From positions 1 to 64,000 of the forward strand of contig CAYGJL010000005.1 of NCBI GenBank assembly GCA_964350145.1: a stretch of 64,000 bases of DNA, read 5' to 3'. The position numbers and the translations under genes are program-made. The notes beneath the pieces are model-generated. The model was not told the DNA's origin. It saw only the letters and a program-made list of their open reading frames with translations, and ran no database searches. The stretch's first letter is position 1, and each line of letters starts with the position of its first letter. Shown one piece after another: positions 49,374-57,263 of the stretch. This DNA comes from JACDCY01 sp964350145. GTDB taxonomy: Bacteria > Gemmatimonadota > Gemmatimonadetes > Gemmatimonadales > Gemmatimonadaceae.

Positions 49374-50243
49374 ATGGCGGCAATCTGGAAGGGAGCGGTC
49401 ACCTTCGGACTCGTGAACATCCCCGTCGAGGTCAAGACTGCGGTCCGGGACGACCACATCAGCTTCCGGATGCTGCACGCCGAAGATCTGTCGCCGATCC
49501 GGTACGAGCGGGTCTGTCAGGAAGAGGGCGAGCCCGTGCCGTGGAACGAGATCGTCAAAGGGTACGAGTATGAGAAGGGCAAGTTCGTAGTCATGACCGA
49601 CGACGACTTCAAGGCGGCCGCGGTCGAGTCCTCCCGCACTATCGACATCCTCGGCTTCGTGAAGCAGGAGGAGATCGATCCGCGCTTCTTCGAGACGCCA
49701 TACTTCCTGGTGCCCGCGAAAGGCGGCGAGAAGGCCTACGCCCTGCTCCGCGCGGCGATGAAGAACGCCGACGCTGTGGGCATCGGCAAGATCATCATGC
49801 GCACCAAGCAGCATCTCGCGGGGATCAAGGTCGTGGGTGACGCCTTGGTCATGGAGATCATGCGCTTCGCCAACGAGCTCGTGGATCCCGCCGAGTACAC
49901 GTTTCCGGAGGCGGACATCGTGCGGCCGCAGGAGCTGCAGATGGCCGAGATGCTCGTCGCCAATCTCACGGAGGAGTTCAGTCCCGAGAAGTACGCGGAC
50001 GACTACCGCGAGCAGCTGATGAAAGTCATCAAGGACAAGATGAAGGGGAAGAAGATCAAGTACGAGGAGCCCGAGGAAGAGGAGGACACCGGCGTGCTGG
50101 ACCTGATGTCGCGGCTGCGCGAGAGCCTCGAGCAGGGCGGCAGCGCGAAGAAGACGAAGAAGGCCGCGGCGAAGGCGGAGCGAGACGAAGCGGAGCCGGC
50201 GCGGAAGAAGACGACCCGCTCGAAGAAGCGGAAGACCGCCTAA
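49374..50243 (+). CDS. ku: Non-homologous end-joining protein Ku
   Basis: Bacterial Ku dimerises as a ring on DNA ends and recruits LigD. The 289 residues open MAAIWKGAVTFGLVNIPVEV, the family signature, followed by FRMLHAEDLSPI, RYERVCQEEGEPVPW and EIVKGYEYEKGKFVVMTDDD. The minimal C-terminal region is followed by a Lys-rich tail (KKTKKAAAKAERDE) that may bind DNA, as in other Ku proteins. It is 15 nt upstream of ligD, forming an NHEJ operon. GGAG precedes the ATG. Confidence 0.97.
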   Translation: MAAIWKGAVTFGLVNIPVEVKTAVRDDHISFRMLHAEDLSPIRYERVCQEEGEPVPWNEIVKGYEYEKGKFVVMTDDDFKAAAVESSRTIDILGFVKQEEIDPRFFETPYFLVPAKGGEKAYALLRAAMKNADAVGIGKIIMRTKQHLAGIKVVGDALVMEIMRFANELVDPAEYTFPEADIVRPQELQMAEMLVANLTEEFSPEKYADDYREQLMKVIKDKMKGKKIKYEEPEEEEDTGVLDLMSRLRESLEQGGSAKKTKKAAAKAERDEAEPARKKTTRSKKRKTA

Positions 50244-50258
50244 CCGGGGTCACGCCTG

Positions 50259-53039
50259 ATGGCGCGCACCAAAGCGCCGCGCAAGCGCGCCGGAAAACCT
50301 CCGGAAAAAAAGACGGCCGCGACCGAGCAGCTATCGGAGTACCGCCGCAAGCGCGACTTCTCGCGTACGCGCGAGCCGTCGGGTGGATCGGAGCCGGCGC
50401 GGAAGATGAAGTCGGCGAAGAAGGGTCTGCGCTTCGTGATCCAGAAGCACGCGGCCCGCAACCTCCACTTCGACCTGCGTCTCGAGCTCGACGGCGTCAT
50501 GAAGAGCTGGGCGGTGCCCAAGGGACCCAGCATCGATCCGACGGTGAAGCGGCTCGCGATGCAGGTCGAAGATCACCCCATCGATTACAACACGTTCGAA
50601 GGGACCATCCCCGCTGGGCAATACGGCGGCGGCACGGTGATGCTCTGGGACGAGGGCACGTACACCACCGTCGAGCCCGTGGACGACAAAGAAAACGCGC
50701 TCCGCGAAGGTTATCGCAAAGGCGACTTCAAGATCTACTTGCATGGCGAGCGATTGCAGGGCTCGTACGTGCTGGTTCGAATGAAGGGCGACAGGTTCGG
50801 CTCTTCCGACAAGCCGCAGTGGCTGTTCATCAAGCACCGCGACGAGTACGCCAGCCGAGAGGACATCGCGGAGAAGTACGATACCTCGGTCGTCAGCGGG
50901 CGCACGATGGAGGAGATCGCCGCCGACAGAAAGAGCAAGGTCTGGAACAGCAACCCCGGCGACGCCGCTGAAGCGCGGAAGGCCGCGCGCAGCGAGCCGA
51001 AACCGCTCAAGCTCCCGAAGGTTCTCGAGCCGATGTTCGCCAGCGTCGGGACCGCCATCCCGAAGGGCGATTGGACGTTCGAGCCCAAGTACGACGGCGT
51101 GCGCGTGCTCGCCTTCTGCACGGCGAAAGACGCGCGCCTCGTCACCCGCAACGGCCACGACAAGTCGCGGCAGTTTCCCGAGATCGCCGAGGCGCTGCGC
51201 AAGCTCGCATCTTCCGCGCGGCGCGACCTCGTGCTCGACGGCGAAGTCGTCGCGCTCAAACACGGCGAGCCGGTCCGCTTCCAGGAGCTGCAGGGACGCA
51301 TGCACGTGACCGACGACAACGCGATCGCGCTGCACCGCGAAGGCTCGCCGGTCGGGATCTGCCTGTTTGACATCCTGGTCGACGGGAAGGACGTGCTCGT
51401 CCACGAGCCGTGGACCGAGCGCCGCGCGCGGCTCGAGAAGCGCGTCGGCTCGCGCACGTCGAGCGTGATCCGACTCGGCGACACGAGCGACAACGGCGAG
51501 AAGTTGCTCGCGCTGGCGAAGCAGCAGGGCTGGGAAGGAATCATCGCCAAGCGCACCGGCGCCCCGTACGAGCCCGGCGTGCGCTCGCGCGCGTGGCTCA
51601 AGCTCAAGATCGAGTTCCGCCAGGAATTCGCCGTCGGCGGATACACCGAGCCGCGCAACAGCCGCTCGCACATCGGCGCGATCCTGCTCGGCTATTATGA
51701 TGGTGACGACTTCGTGTACGCCGGACACACCGGCGGCGGCTTCACCAATCAGGGTCTGAAGGACATGTACAAGCTGCTCGCGCCGCTCGAGCGCGACACG
51801 CCGCCATTCAGCACACGGCCGAAGACCAACGAAAAGCCGCACTGGGTGCGGCCGAAGGTCGTCGTCGAAGTGAAGTTCAGCGAATGGACTGCGGACGGAA
51901 GGCTCCGCCAGCCGATCTACCTCGGCACGCGCACCGACAAGCCCGCGAGCGAGATCACCCGTGAGGCGATGAGCGTGCAACCGCGAGCGAAGGATCCCAG
52001 GCCCGCAAAAAAGAGCGCGGCGAAATCCACCGACAATCTGAAATCAACGGCGGAGCCGCCGGCACCGCTCCGCGCCGACGCGACTCGCGTCCTAAGGCAG
52101 ATGGACGAGCTGTGCGGCAGCGACAAGCGCGGCACGCTCGACTTCGGCAAAGGCCGGACGCTTTCCGTCACGAACCTCGCCAAGATCTTTTTTCAGTCCA
52201 CCAGCCACACCAAGGGCGACCTGCTCCGCTATTACACGCTCGTCTCACCCTTCATCCTGCCGACGCTCGCCGACAGACCGCTCGTCCTGAAGCGCTTTCC
52301 CAACGGCATCCACGGCGAGGCGTTCTTCCAACAGAAGGCTTCGGACGATACGCCCGATGCCGTTCGCGTGGAGGTCGTCACCAGCGACGACGGCGAGAAG
52401 CAGCGTCGCATGGTCGGCGGCGACCTGCTCACTTTGCTCTACACGATCCAGCTCGGCGCCGTCTCAGTGGATCCATGGCATGGCCGCTTCCCTGATCTAG
52501 CGTACGCCGACTACTCGATCATAGACCTCGATCCGGGACCGAAGGCGAAGTTCGGGCGCGTCGTGCAGATAGCGGTCTGGGTGAAGGAGGTGTGCGACGA
52601 GCTCGGGCTGCACGCGGCGCTCAAGACCTCGGGCTCGGAGGGACTGCACGTGTACATCCCGCTCCCGCCGAAGACTCCAGCCGACGCGTCCACCCTGATC
52701 GCGCAGATCGTCGCCGAGCGCGTGGCGCGCGAGCACCCGAAGGAAGCGACGGTCAAGCGGTTCACGAAACACCGCGGCGAAGCGGAGGTGTACGTGGACT
52801 ACCTGCAGAACATCAAAGGCAAGACAGTGGCGGGACCGTACTGCGTGCGCGCTCGGGACGGGGCGACAGTCTCCACTCCGCTCGATTGGGACGAATTGAC
52901 TGCGGAGCTCGATCCCCGGGACTTTACGATCGATTCGGTGCTGGAGCGGTTCGCGAAAAAAGGCGACATCTGGGGACCGGCGATGAAGCGGAAGAACTCG
53001 CTGCGGAAGCTTCTGGCAGCGAGCGCGCGACGGAGCTAA
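50259..53039 (+). CDS. ligD: Multifunctional ATP-dependent DNA ligase D
   Basis: The 926-residue LigD has the order phosphoesterase-ligase-polymerase. The phosphoesterase part (~40-200) shows KHAARNLHFDLRLELDGVMK and IPAGQYGGGTVMLWDEGTY. The ligase (~250-550) has the adenylation motif EPKYDGVRV and IVDGKDVL-like motif III region DILVDGK, with SRAWLKLK as motif V. The polymerase/primase (~640-900) has DYSIIDLDPGPKAKFGRVVQ, the Mn-binding acidic pair, and KTSGSEGLHVYIPL. It seals and fills in ends brought together by Ku. Same order as Pseudomonas LigD. Confidence 0.97.
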   Translation: MARTKAPRKRAGKPPEKKTAATEQLSEYRRKRDFSRTREPSGGSEPARKMKSAKKGLRFVIQKHAARNLHFDLRLELDGVMKSWAVPKGPSIDPTVKRLAMQVEDHPIDYNTFEGTIPAGQYGGGTVMLWDEGTYTTVEPVDDKENALREGYRKGDFKIYLHGERLQGSYVLVRMKGDRFGSSDKPQWLFIKHRDEYASREDIAEKYDTSVVSGRTMEEIAADRKSKVWNSNPGDAAEARKAARSEPKPLKLPKVLEPMFASVGTAIPKGDWTFEPKYDGVRVLAFCTAKDARLVTRNGHDKSRQFPEIAEALRKLASSARRDLVLDGEVVALKHGEPVRFQELQGRMHVTDDNAIALHREGSPVGICLFDILVDGKDVLVHEPWTERRARLEKRVGSRTSSVIRLGDTSDNGEKLLALAKQQGWEGIIAKRTGAPYEPGVRSRAWLKLKIEFRQEFAVGGYTEPRNSRSHIGAILLGYYDGDDFVYAGHTGGGFTNQGLKDMYKLLAPLERDTPPFSTRPKTNEKPHWVRPKVVVEVKFSEWTADGRLRQPIYLGTRTDKPASEITREAMSVQPRAKDPRPAKKSAAKSTDNLKSTAEPPAPLRADATRVLRQMDELCGSDKRGTLDFGKGRTLSVTNLAKIFFQSTSHTKGDLLRYYTLVSPFILPTLADRPLVLKRFPNGIHGEAFFQQKASDDTPDAVRVEVVTSDDGEKQRRMVGGDLLTLLYTIQLGAVSVDPWHGRFPDLAYADYSIIDLDPGPKAKFGRVVQIAVWVKEVCDELGLHAALKTSGSEGLHVYIPLPPKTPADASTLIAQIVAERVAREHPKEATVKRFTKHRGEAEVYVDYLQNIKGKTVAGPYCVRARDGATVSTPLDWDELTAELDPRDFTIDSVLERFAKKGDIWGPAMKRKNSLRKLLAASARRS

Positions 53040-53332
53040 AAGCCGCTGGCGTTGCGCAGCGGCAGCTCGATCTGAGTCCGCTCCGCGTGGCTCATGTCGC
53101 CCTCGAACAGCGGATCGTTGTTCTCGTCGAGGAGGTGCGTGAGCGTGTAGAAGCAGTGGAGGGCGTGGACCGGAGCAGCATGCCCAAACCCTTCTGCCTT
53201 GGCGATCGCGGTGGCTTCCTCGCGCACGCGGCGTGGCAACTTCCCGGCCTGCGGGAGCGCCAACAACCGGCGGATCTCGCCCGAATTCCTGGCGAGCAGC
53301 GCCGCACAGAGCGAGTCTACATATGCCAGCAT
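53036..53332 (-). CDS. Conserved hypothetical protein (98 aa)
   Basis: From ATG 53332, with GGAGG in good position, the product is 98 residues. It is helical and soluble: MLAYVDSLCAALLARNSGEI, RRLLALPQAGKLPRRVREEA, HALHCFYTLTHLLDENNDPL. No family recognised. Its 3' end overlaps the ligD stop by 4 nt on the opposite strand. The longer open frame (from 53383) starts without an SD. Confidence 0.6.
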   Translation of the reverse strand: MLAYVDSLCAALLARNSGEIRRLLALPQAGKLPRRVREEATAIAKAEGFGHAAPVHALHCFYTLTHLLDENNDPLFEGDMSHAERTQIELPLRNASGF

Positions 53333-53503
53333 AGGCCCTCCATGACGGATTGGCTCGACGGCCAAGTCCCCCGTCAAGCCCACTTTGCAACTACTACACC
53401 AATTGGCGCAATAGTTTCAGCCCGCACATGTCCGGAAGCTACAAATGTTCTCGCCCGGAAAACCATGGGTCGAGCGCTGGGGCCCGAGGGGTCAAAGCAC
53501 GAG

Positions 53504-55291
53504 CTATCGACTGGGCGGTGGTCGTCGTCTGTAGATCGAGCTGCCTGGCGGAAACGCACCGATGGTGATCGGCAGGCGTCCAGTGATCGGAATCTCGCCA
53601 AGCAGAGCCCGAGCGGCCGCGATTTGGGAGACTGGAGCACCGCTCCACGCTATGAGATAGGCAGGGACGGATGGAATCTGGCTGAGAAGGTAGGGGTTCC
53701 CGAAGGCGACCACGATCGGATCACGGCCCCGCGCTGTGCTGCGCGTAACGAAATCAACGAAGGGCTGCGGAGCGCCCACCGTCACCGCGTCCCAGCCTTG
53801 GCCGACGTACGAGCCGACAATGGTAACGTCCGCTGAATCCGAGGCGGCCTCCAACCGACTCAGCGATCCCGCGATGTCGTCCGCGGGGACGAAGATGGTC
53901 CGCAAGCGCGGGTAGACCCGCCTCAGCTCGGCGTTGAATGCCGCGCCCGCGGCGAGGTCGGCGCGACGCGCGACCGTGATGGACAGAACGCGCATGCCGG
54001 GCATCGGGTTGCGCAGGAGCTGTCGGCCCGAATCCTTTAGCAGGACTATTGACCGATCCGCGATCTCGCGCGCGACCGCGTAGTTGGCGCTGTCGCCCAC
54101 CACCGCCCGCACCGAGTCGAGCGGCACTAGCCGGTTCCTGTCGAGCCCCATGCGCTGCTTGAGCGCCAGCAGCCTCCGAACCGCCGCGTCTATCCGCGCC
54201 TCGGTGTATCTGTTCTCGGCGACGCCCTCTACGATCGCGTCGATCGTCGCGCGCACGTCAAGCGGCTGGATCAGCACGTCCGCGCCGGCCGCGACCGCTC
54301 GCTTCGTGGCCTCCTCGGCGCCGAACTGGTCGAGCACGCCGCGCATGTCCATCGCGTCGGAGATAATCACGCCGCCGAACCCCATCTCTTCACGCAGCAA
54401 GTCGGTCAGGACCTGGCGCGACAGTGTGCCGGGCACGCCCGTCGAGTCCAGCGCGGGCATCACGCCGTGGAACGACATCATCGCGCCGACGCCGGCGGCG
54501 ATCGCCGCGCGGAACGGCGTGAGCTCCAGGCTGTCCAGCCGCGCGCGACTCACCGTGATGACCGGAAGCGCAAGGTGCGAATTAACCTCGGTGTCGCCGT
54601 GCCCGGGGAAGTGCTTGCCAGTGGCGAGCATCCCGTGTTCCTGCAGTCCGCGGATGAAGGACGCGCCGAGCCTGCCGTCGAGGTGCGGGTCCTCGCCGTA
54701 GGAGCGGACGTTGATCACCGGGTTGGCCGGATTGCTGTTGACGTCGAGTATCGGCGCGTAGGCGATGTGGATGCCGAGCGCGCGCCCCTCGATCGCGGTG
54801 ACCCGTCCCTGCTCGTACGCGAGCGCCGTGTCGCGCGTGGCGCCGAGCGCCATCTGCGTCGGAAAGAGCACCGCGCCGCCGAGGTCTATCGCGTTGGGCA
54901 CAAAGTACCCGCCGCGCGCCCGGAAGCCCGCGCCGAACTCCAGGTCCGCGCCGATCACCAGGGGCACATCGCTCAACTCCTGCATGGCGTTGAGTTTGGC
55001 CGCAATCTCCATCGGCGATCCGACGGACACTGTGTATCCGCCGACCTTGTCCTCGGTAATATCCCGCCGCACGCGCTGCGACTGCGGCGAGTCGAGCGAC
55101 GTGTAGTCGCCGAGCACCGTGGGCCAGACCATCTGCGCGGCTTTCTCGCGCAGAGTCATGGAGGCGAGCACGGAATCCACCCAATGGGAAGCCGGTGGCG
55201 CGCTACCGGGCTGCGGCGCGGACGCCGGGACCGCGGCGCACGAGAGGCACGTCGCGGCAACGAAGGTGATTAGTGATTTGTGATTTGTGAT
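53504..55291 (-). CDS. Glycoside hydrolase family 3, beta-N-acetylhexosaminidase-like
   Basis: Secreted GH3 enzyme. LREKAAQMVWPTVL, LGIHIAYAPILDVNSNPANP and KHFPGHGDTEVNSHLALPVI (KH-PGHG...D/NSH) are the NagZ/GH3 substrate and His motifs. VIISDAMDMRGV has the catalytic Asp. A C-terminal alpha/beta domain follows. The first conventional start, GTG 55180, cuts into HWVDSVLASMTL; upstream in-frame codons give a signal-like LITFVAATCLSCAAVPASA. No ATG/GTG/TTG lies there. ATC 55291 with GGAG 6 nt upstream is a possible start (595 aa), inside a heptamer repeat. Identity strong, start uncertain. Confidence 0.85.
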   Translation of the reverse strand: MTNHKSLITFVAATCLSCAAVPASAPQPGSAPPASHWVDSVLASMTLREKAAQMVWPTVLGDYTSLDSPQSQRVRRDITEDKVGGYTVSVGSPMEIAAKLNAMQELSDVPLVIGADLEFGAGFRARGGYFVPNAIDLGGAVLFPTQMALGATRDTALAYEQGRVTAIEGRALGIHIAYAPILDVNSNPANPVINVRSYGEDPHLDGRLGASFIRGLQEHGMLATGKHFPGHGDTEVNSHLALPVITVSRARLDSLELTPFRAAIAAGVGAMMSFHGVMPALDSTGVPGTLSRQVLTDLLREEMGFGGVIISDAMDMRGVLDQFGAEEATKRAVAAGADVLIQPLDVRATIDAIVEGVAENRYTEARIDAAVRRLLALKQRMGLDRNRLVPLDSVRAVVGDSANYAVAREIADRSIVLLKDSGRQLLRNPMPGMRVLSITVARRADLAAGAAFNAELRRVYPRLRTIFVPADDIAGSLSRLEAASDSADVTIVGSYVGQGWDAVTVGAPQPFVDFVTRSTARGRDPIVVAFGNPYLLSQIPSVPAYLIAWSGAPVSQIAAARALLGEIPITGRLPITIGAFPPGSSIYRRRPPPSR

Positions 55292-55370
55292 TGGTAACTC
55301 CGGAGGTTGGGAAAAGCTCGGCAGTCGTAGCGACTAATCACCAATCACCAATCACCAATCACCAATCACC
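55268..55370. repeat. GATTAGT/AATCACC heptamer inverted repeat
   Basis: Left units TGATTAG, TGATTTG, TGATTTG, TGATTGG (55267-55294) face five AATCACC units (55336-55370), giving a stem of about 28 bp with few mismatches. It lies between yggX-like and GH3 genes and includes the presumed GH3 start region. Confidence 0.85.
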
Positions 55371-55373
55371 ACG

Positions 55374-55652
55374 CTAATGCGTGATGGTCCCCTGCTTGCT
55401 CGTATCAATCTCCTCTCGCGTCCCACCGAAAAGAAAGGCGTCCATCTGCTTGGTGAGGAACGCCCGGGCCTGCGGATCCATCAGGTTCAGCCCGTAGTGG
55501 TTGATCAGCATCATCTGCTGCTTGACCCACGCCGCCCAGCACTTGCGGCAGATCTCCTCGCCGGCCCGGGCCCCCACGGGGCCCGGGAACGGCGACTTCT
55601 CAAATCCTTCGCGCGTCTCGCCGCAGCGGGCGCACGTCACCGTGGCGGGCAC
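55374..55652 (-). CDS. YggX-like Fe(2+)-trafficking/oxidative damage protection protein
   Basis: The 92-residue product from GTG 55652 follows the desaturase stop by 2 nt. CRKCWAAWVKQQMMLINHYG and LNLMDPQARAFLTKQMDAFL match the helical core of YggX (WxxWxxxQTMLINExxLN). The N-terminal CARCGETREGFEKSPFPGPV carries an extra CxxC before the usual segment. YggX protects Fe-S enzymes from oxidants. Context: other redox-repair genes in the window (msrPQ, OsmC). GTG start is likely; GTG 55640 is an alternative. Confidence 0.88.
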   Translation of the reverse strand: MPATVTCARCGETREGFEKSPFPGPVGARAGEEICRKCWAAWVKQQMMLINHYGLNLMDPQARAFLTKQMDAFLFGGTREEIDTSKQGTITH

Positions 55653-55654
55653 GG

Positions 55655-56404
55655 CTACGTGCGGGCGTACTCGATCTTGGCGAGTCCGAAGAGCTGAAGC
55701 AGGCGGAGATAGGTCCAGCCGATGTCGAACTCGTACCATTTCGCCTTGAACTTGGCGGAGTGCGGATCGGCGTGATGGTTGTTGTGCAGCTCTTCACCGC
55801 CGAGCCAGATGGCGATCGGCAGGATGTTCCGGCTGTGGTCCTTCACGCTGAAGTTGCGGTAGCCCACGGCGTGTCCGACGCCGTTGATGATGCCCGCGGC
55901 CCAGAACGGAATCCACAGCATCTGCACGCCCCAGACGAGCGGGCCTACGAAGAAGCCGAACAAGTAGATGTCCACTGCGAGCATGACCAGGATGCCGAGC
56001 CAGTTGAGCGGCGTCAGCAGCTGGCGCTCGAGCCAGTCGGTAGGCGTGCCCTTGCCGTACTTCTCGAGCACGCCGGGCTGGTTGACCGTCTTCCTGTAGT
56101 ACAGCGCGCCTTTCAGCACGATGTTGCGCAGACCTTCGAGCAGGGGGCTGTGCGGATCGCCCTCGCGATCGGCGAACGCGTGGTGCTTGCGGTGGCAGGC
56201 GACCCACTCCTTCGTGATGATGGAGGTGGACATCCAGAGCCAGACGCGCATGGGGACCGCGGCCAGTGAATGAATCTTGACGCTGCGGTGAGTTTGCGAC
56301 CTGTGCAGAAACAAAGTTACGCAGACGTTCGTGATGTGGCCGGCGACGATGACGAATACAACAGGTATCCACCACTCGCTGGCCCAACTGGCGAAATAAG
56401 GCAT
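55655..56404 (-). CDS. Acyl-CoA/fatty acid desaturase
   Basis: Membrane di-iron desaturase of 249 residues introducing a cis double bond. The three histidine boxes are HRSQTHRS (~34-41), HRKHHAFAD (~71-79) and HNNHHADPHS (~210-219). Four hydrophobic stretches fit the family topology. Length is at the short end for bacterial acyl-CoA desaturases. It is upstream of the yggX-like gene, separated by 2 nt, so the two are co-transcribed. The 214 nt upstream show no further gene. Confidence 0.93.
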   Translation of the reverse strand: MPYFASWASEWWIPVVFVIVAGHITNVCVTLFLHRSQTHRSVKIHSLAAVPMRVWLWMSTSIITKEWVACHRKHHAFADREGDPHSPLLEGLRNIVLKGALYYRKTVNQPGVLEKYGKGTPTDWLERQLLTPLNWLGILVMLAVDIYLFGFFVGPLVWGVQMLWIPFWAAGIINGVGHAVGYRNFSVKDHSRNILPIAIWLGGEELHNNHHADPHSAKFKAKWYEFDIGWTYLRLLQLFGLAKIEYART

Positions 56405-56618
56405 TTACACAGGCTCCAATGGACGGGGGACGAGCCCTCCGCCGCGACGCGGTTTTCGTACCGAAAAGAAGCGCTCCGAGGCCGTTGTGGGTCCCGGAGC
56501 GAGTACGGAATTTAACCTATTCTGGGCCAAGTTGCTAGCGGCTGAGGCCTGATAACTCTCATGTTTCCAGAGAGTTGATTAACGCAGGGACTGTGCGCCC
56601 CCGCCCCCGAAGTTCCCT

Positions 56619-57158
56619 CTAGAACGCTTTTGAAAACCCGAGGCTGATACCCCCCGAACGAGTTGGTGCTATCGTCGCCCTCCCAGGAAGGCGAACGGGC
56701 TCCCAGCGATCCGTTCGATGCTCCAGCCCGACCAACCCGCCGGCCACCAACCCGACCGTACCGAGCAGGATACCGCCCGCCGCCGCCGCAGTCGCGGCGC
56801 TATTAATAAAGAAGTCTGGCTCTTTATATGTAACAGCACCTAGGGCTGCGCCGGTCAGCGCGCCTATGCCCAGGCCCAGGGCTGCGTCGCGGAAGACCTG
56901 CCGCCGCCTGCCCGTACTGATTTCGAGAGCCGTGACATTGGCGAGCGCGATGGTCCGGGAGCTGCCCCGAAATCCCACCACGATGGAATCGCCACGCACG
57001 TCCCCGATAGTCCCGACGTGCCTTTTGAGATCATCGCGCGGGGACGTCACTCGAACGCGCGCGCCCGCGCCGAGCCCGGCCATCTGCGCGGCGACGGGCG
57101 AAGAGAAAACCAGTACAGCGACCATAATACCGAGTGCGGCGTTCATCATCCTCTCCAT
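56619..57158 (-). CDS. Exported glycine-zipper protein of unknown function
   Basis: The 179-residue product has a signal peptide (LGIMVAVLVFSSPVAAQM). Residues ~30-90 form a small beta-barrel-like domain (GARVRVTSPRDDLKRHVGTI, GDSIVVGFRGSSRTIALANV). A glycine-rich helical hairpin follows (LGLGIGALTGAALGAV and AAAGGILLGTVGLVAGGLVG), and the tail ends SLGFSKAF. No family name is recognised; similar Gemmatimonadota exported proteins carry the SH3-like front and hydrophobic hairpin. Upstream ATGs are clustered, so the start could be 57158 or 57149. Confidence 0.65.
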   Translation of the reverse strand: MERMMNAALGIMVAVLVFSSPVAAQMAGLGAGARVRVTSPRDDLKRHVGTIGDVRGDSIVVGFRGSSRTIALANVTALEISTGRRRQVFRDAALGLGIGALTGAALGAVTYKEPDFFINSAATAAAAGGILLGTVGLVAGGLVGLEHRTDRWEPVRLPGRATIAPTRSGGISLGFSKAF

Positions 57159-57263
57159 TGAAGGTGGATTGCACCGTTATCGCTGGATGACGATCGCACT
57201 CAGGTCGTGGCGGCCACATACGTCTTCTGACGTAGCATCAGGTTGACCGCCGCCCCTGCCGGC

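Noticed and set aside
56405..56618. Hidden gene or RNA in the 214-nt gap before the desaturase
   Set aside because: No open frame with an SD, no strong stem with T-run, and no repeat vocabulary seen; probably the desaturase promoter region.
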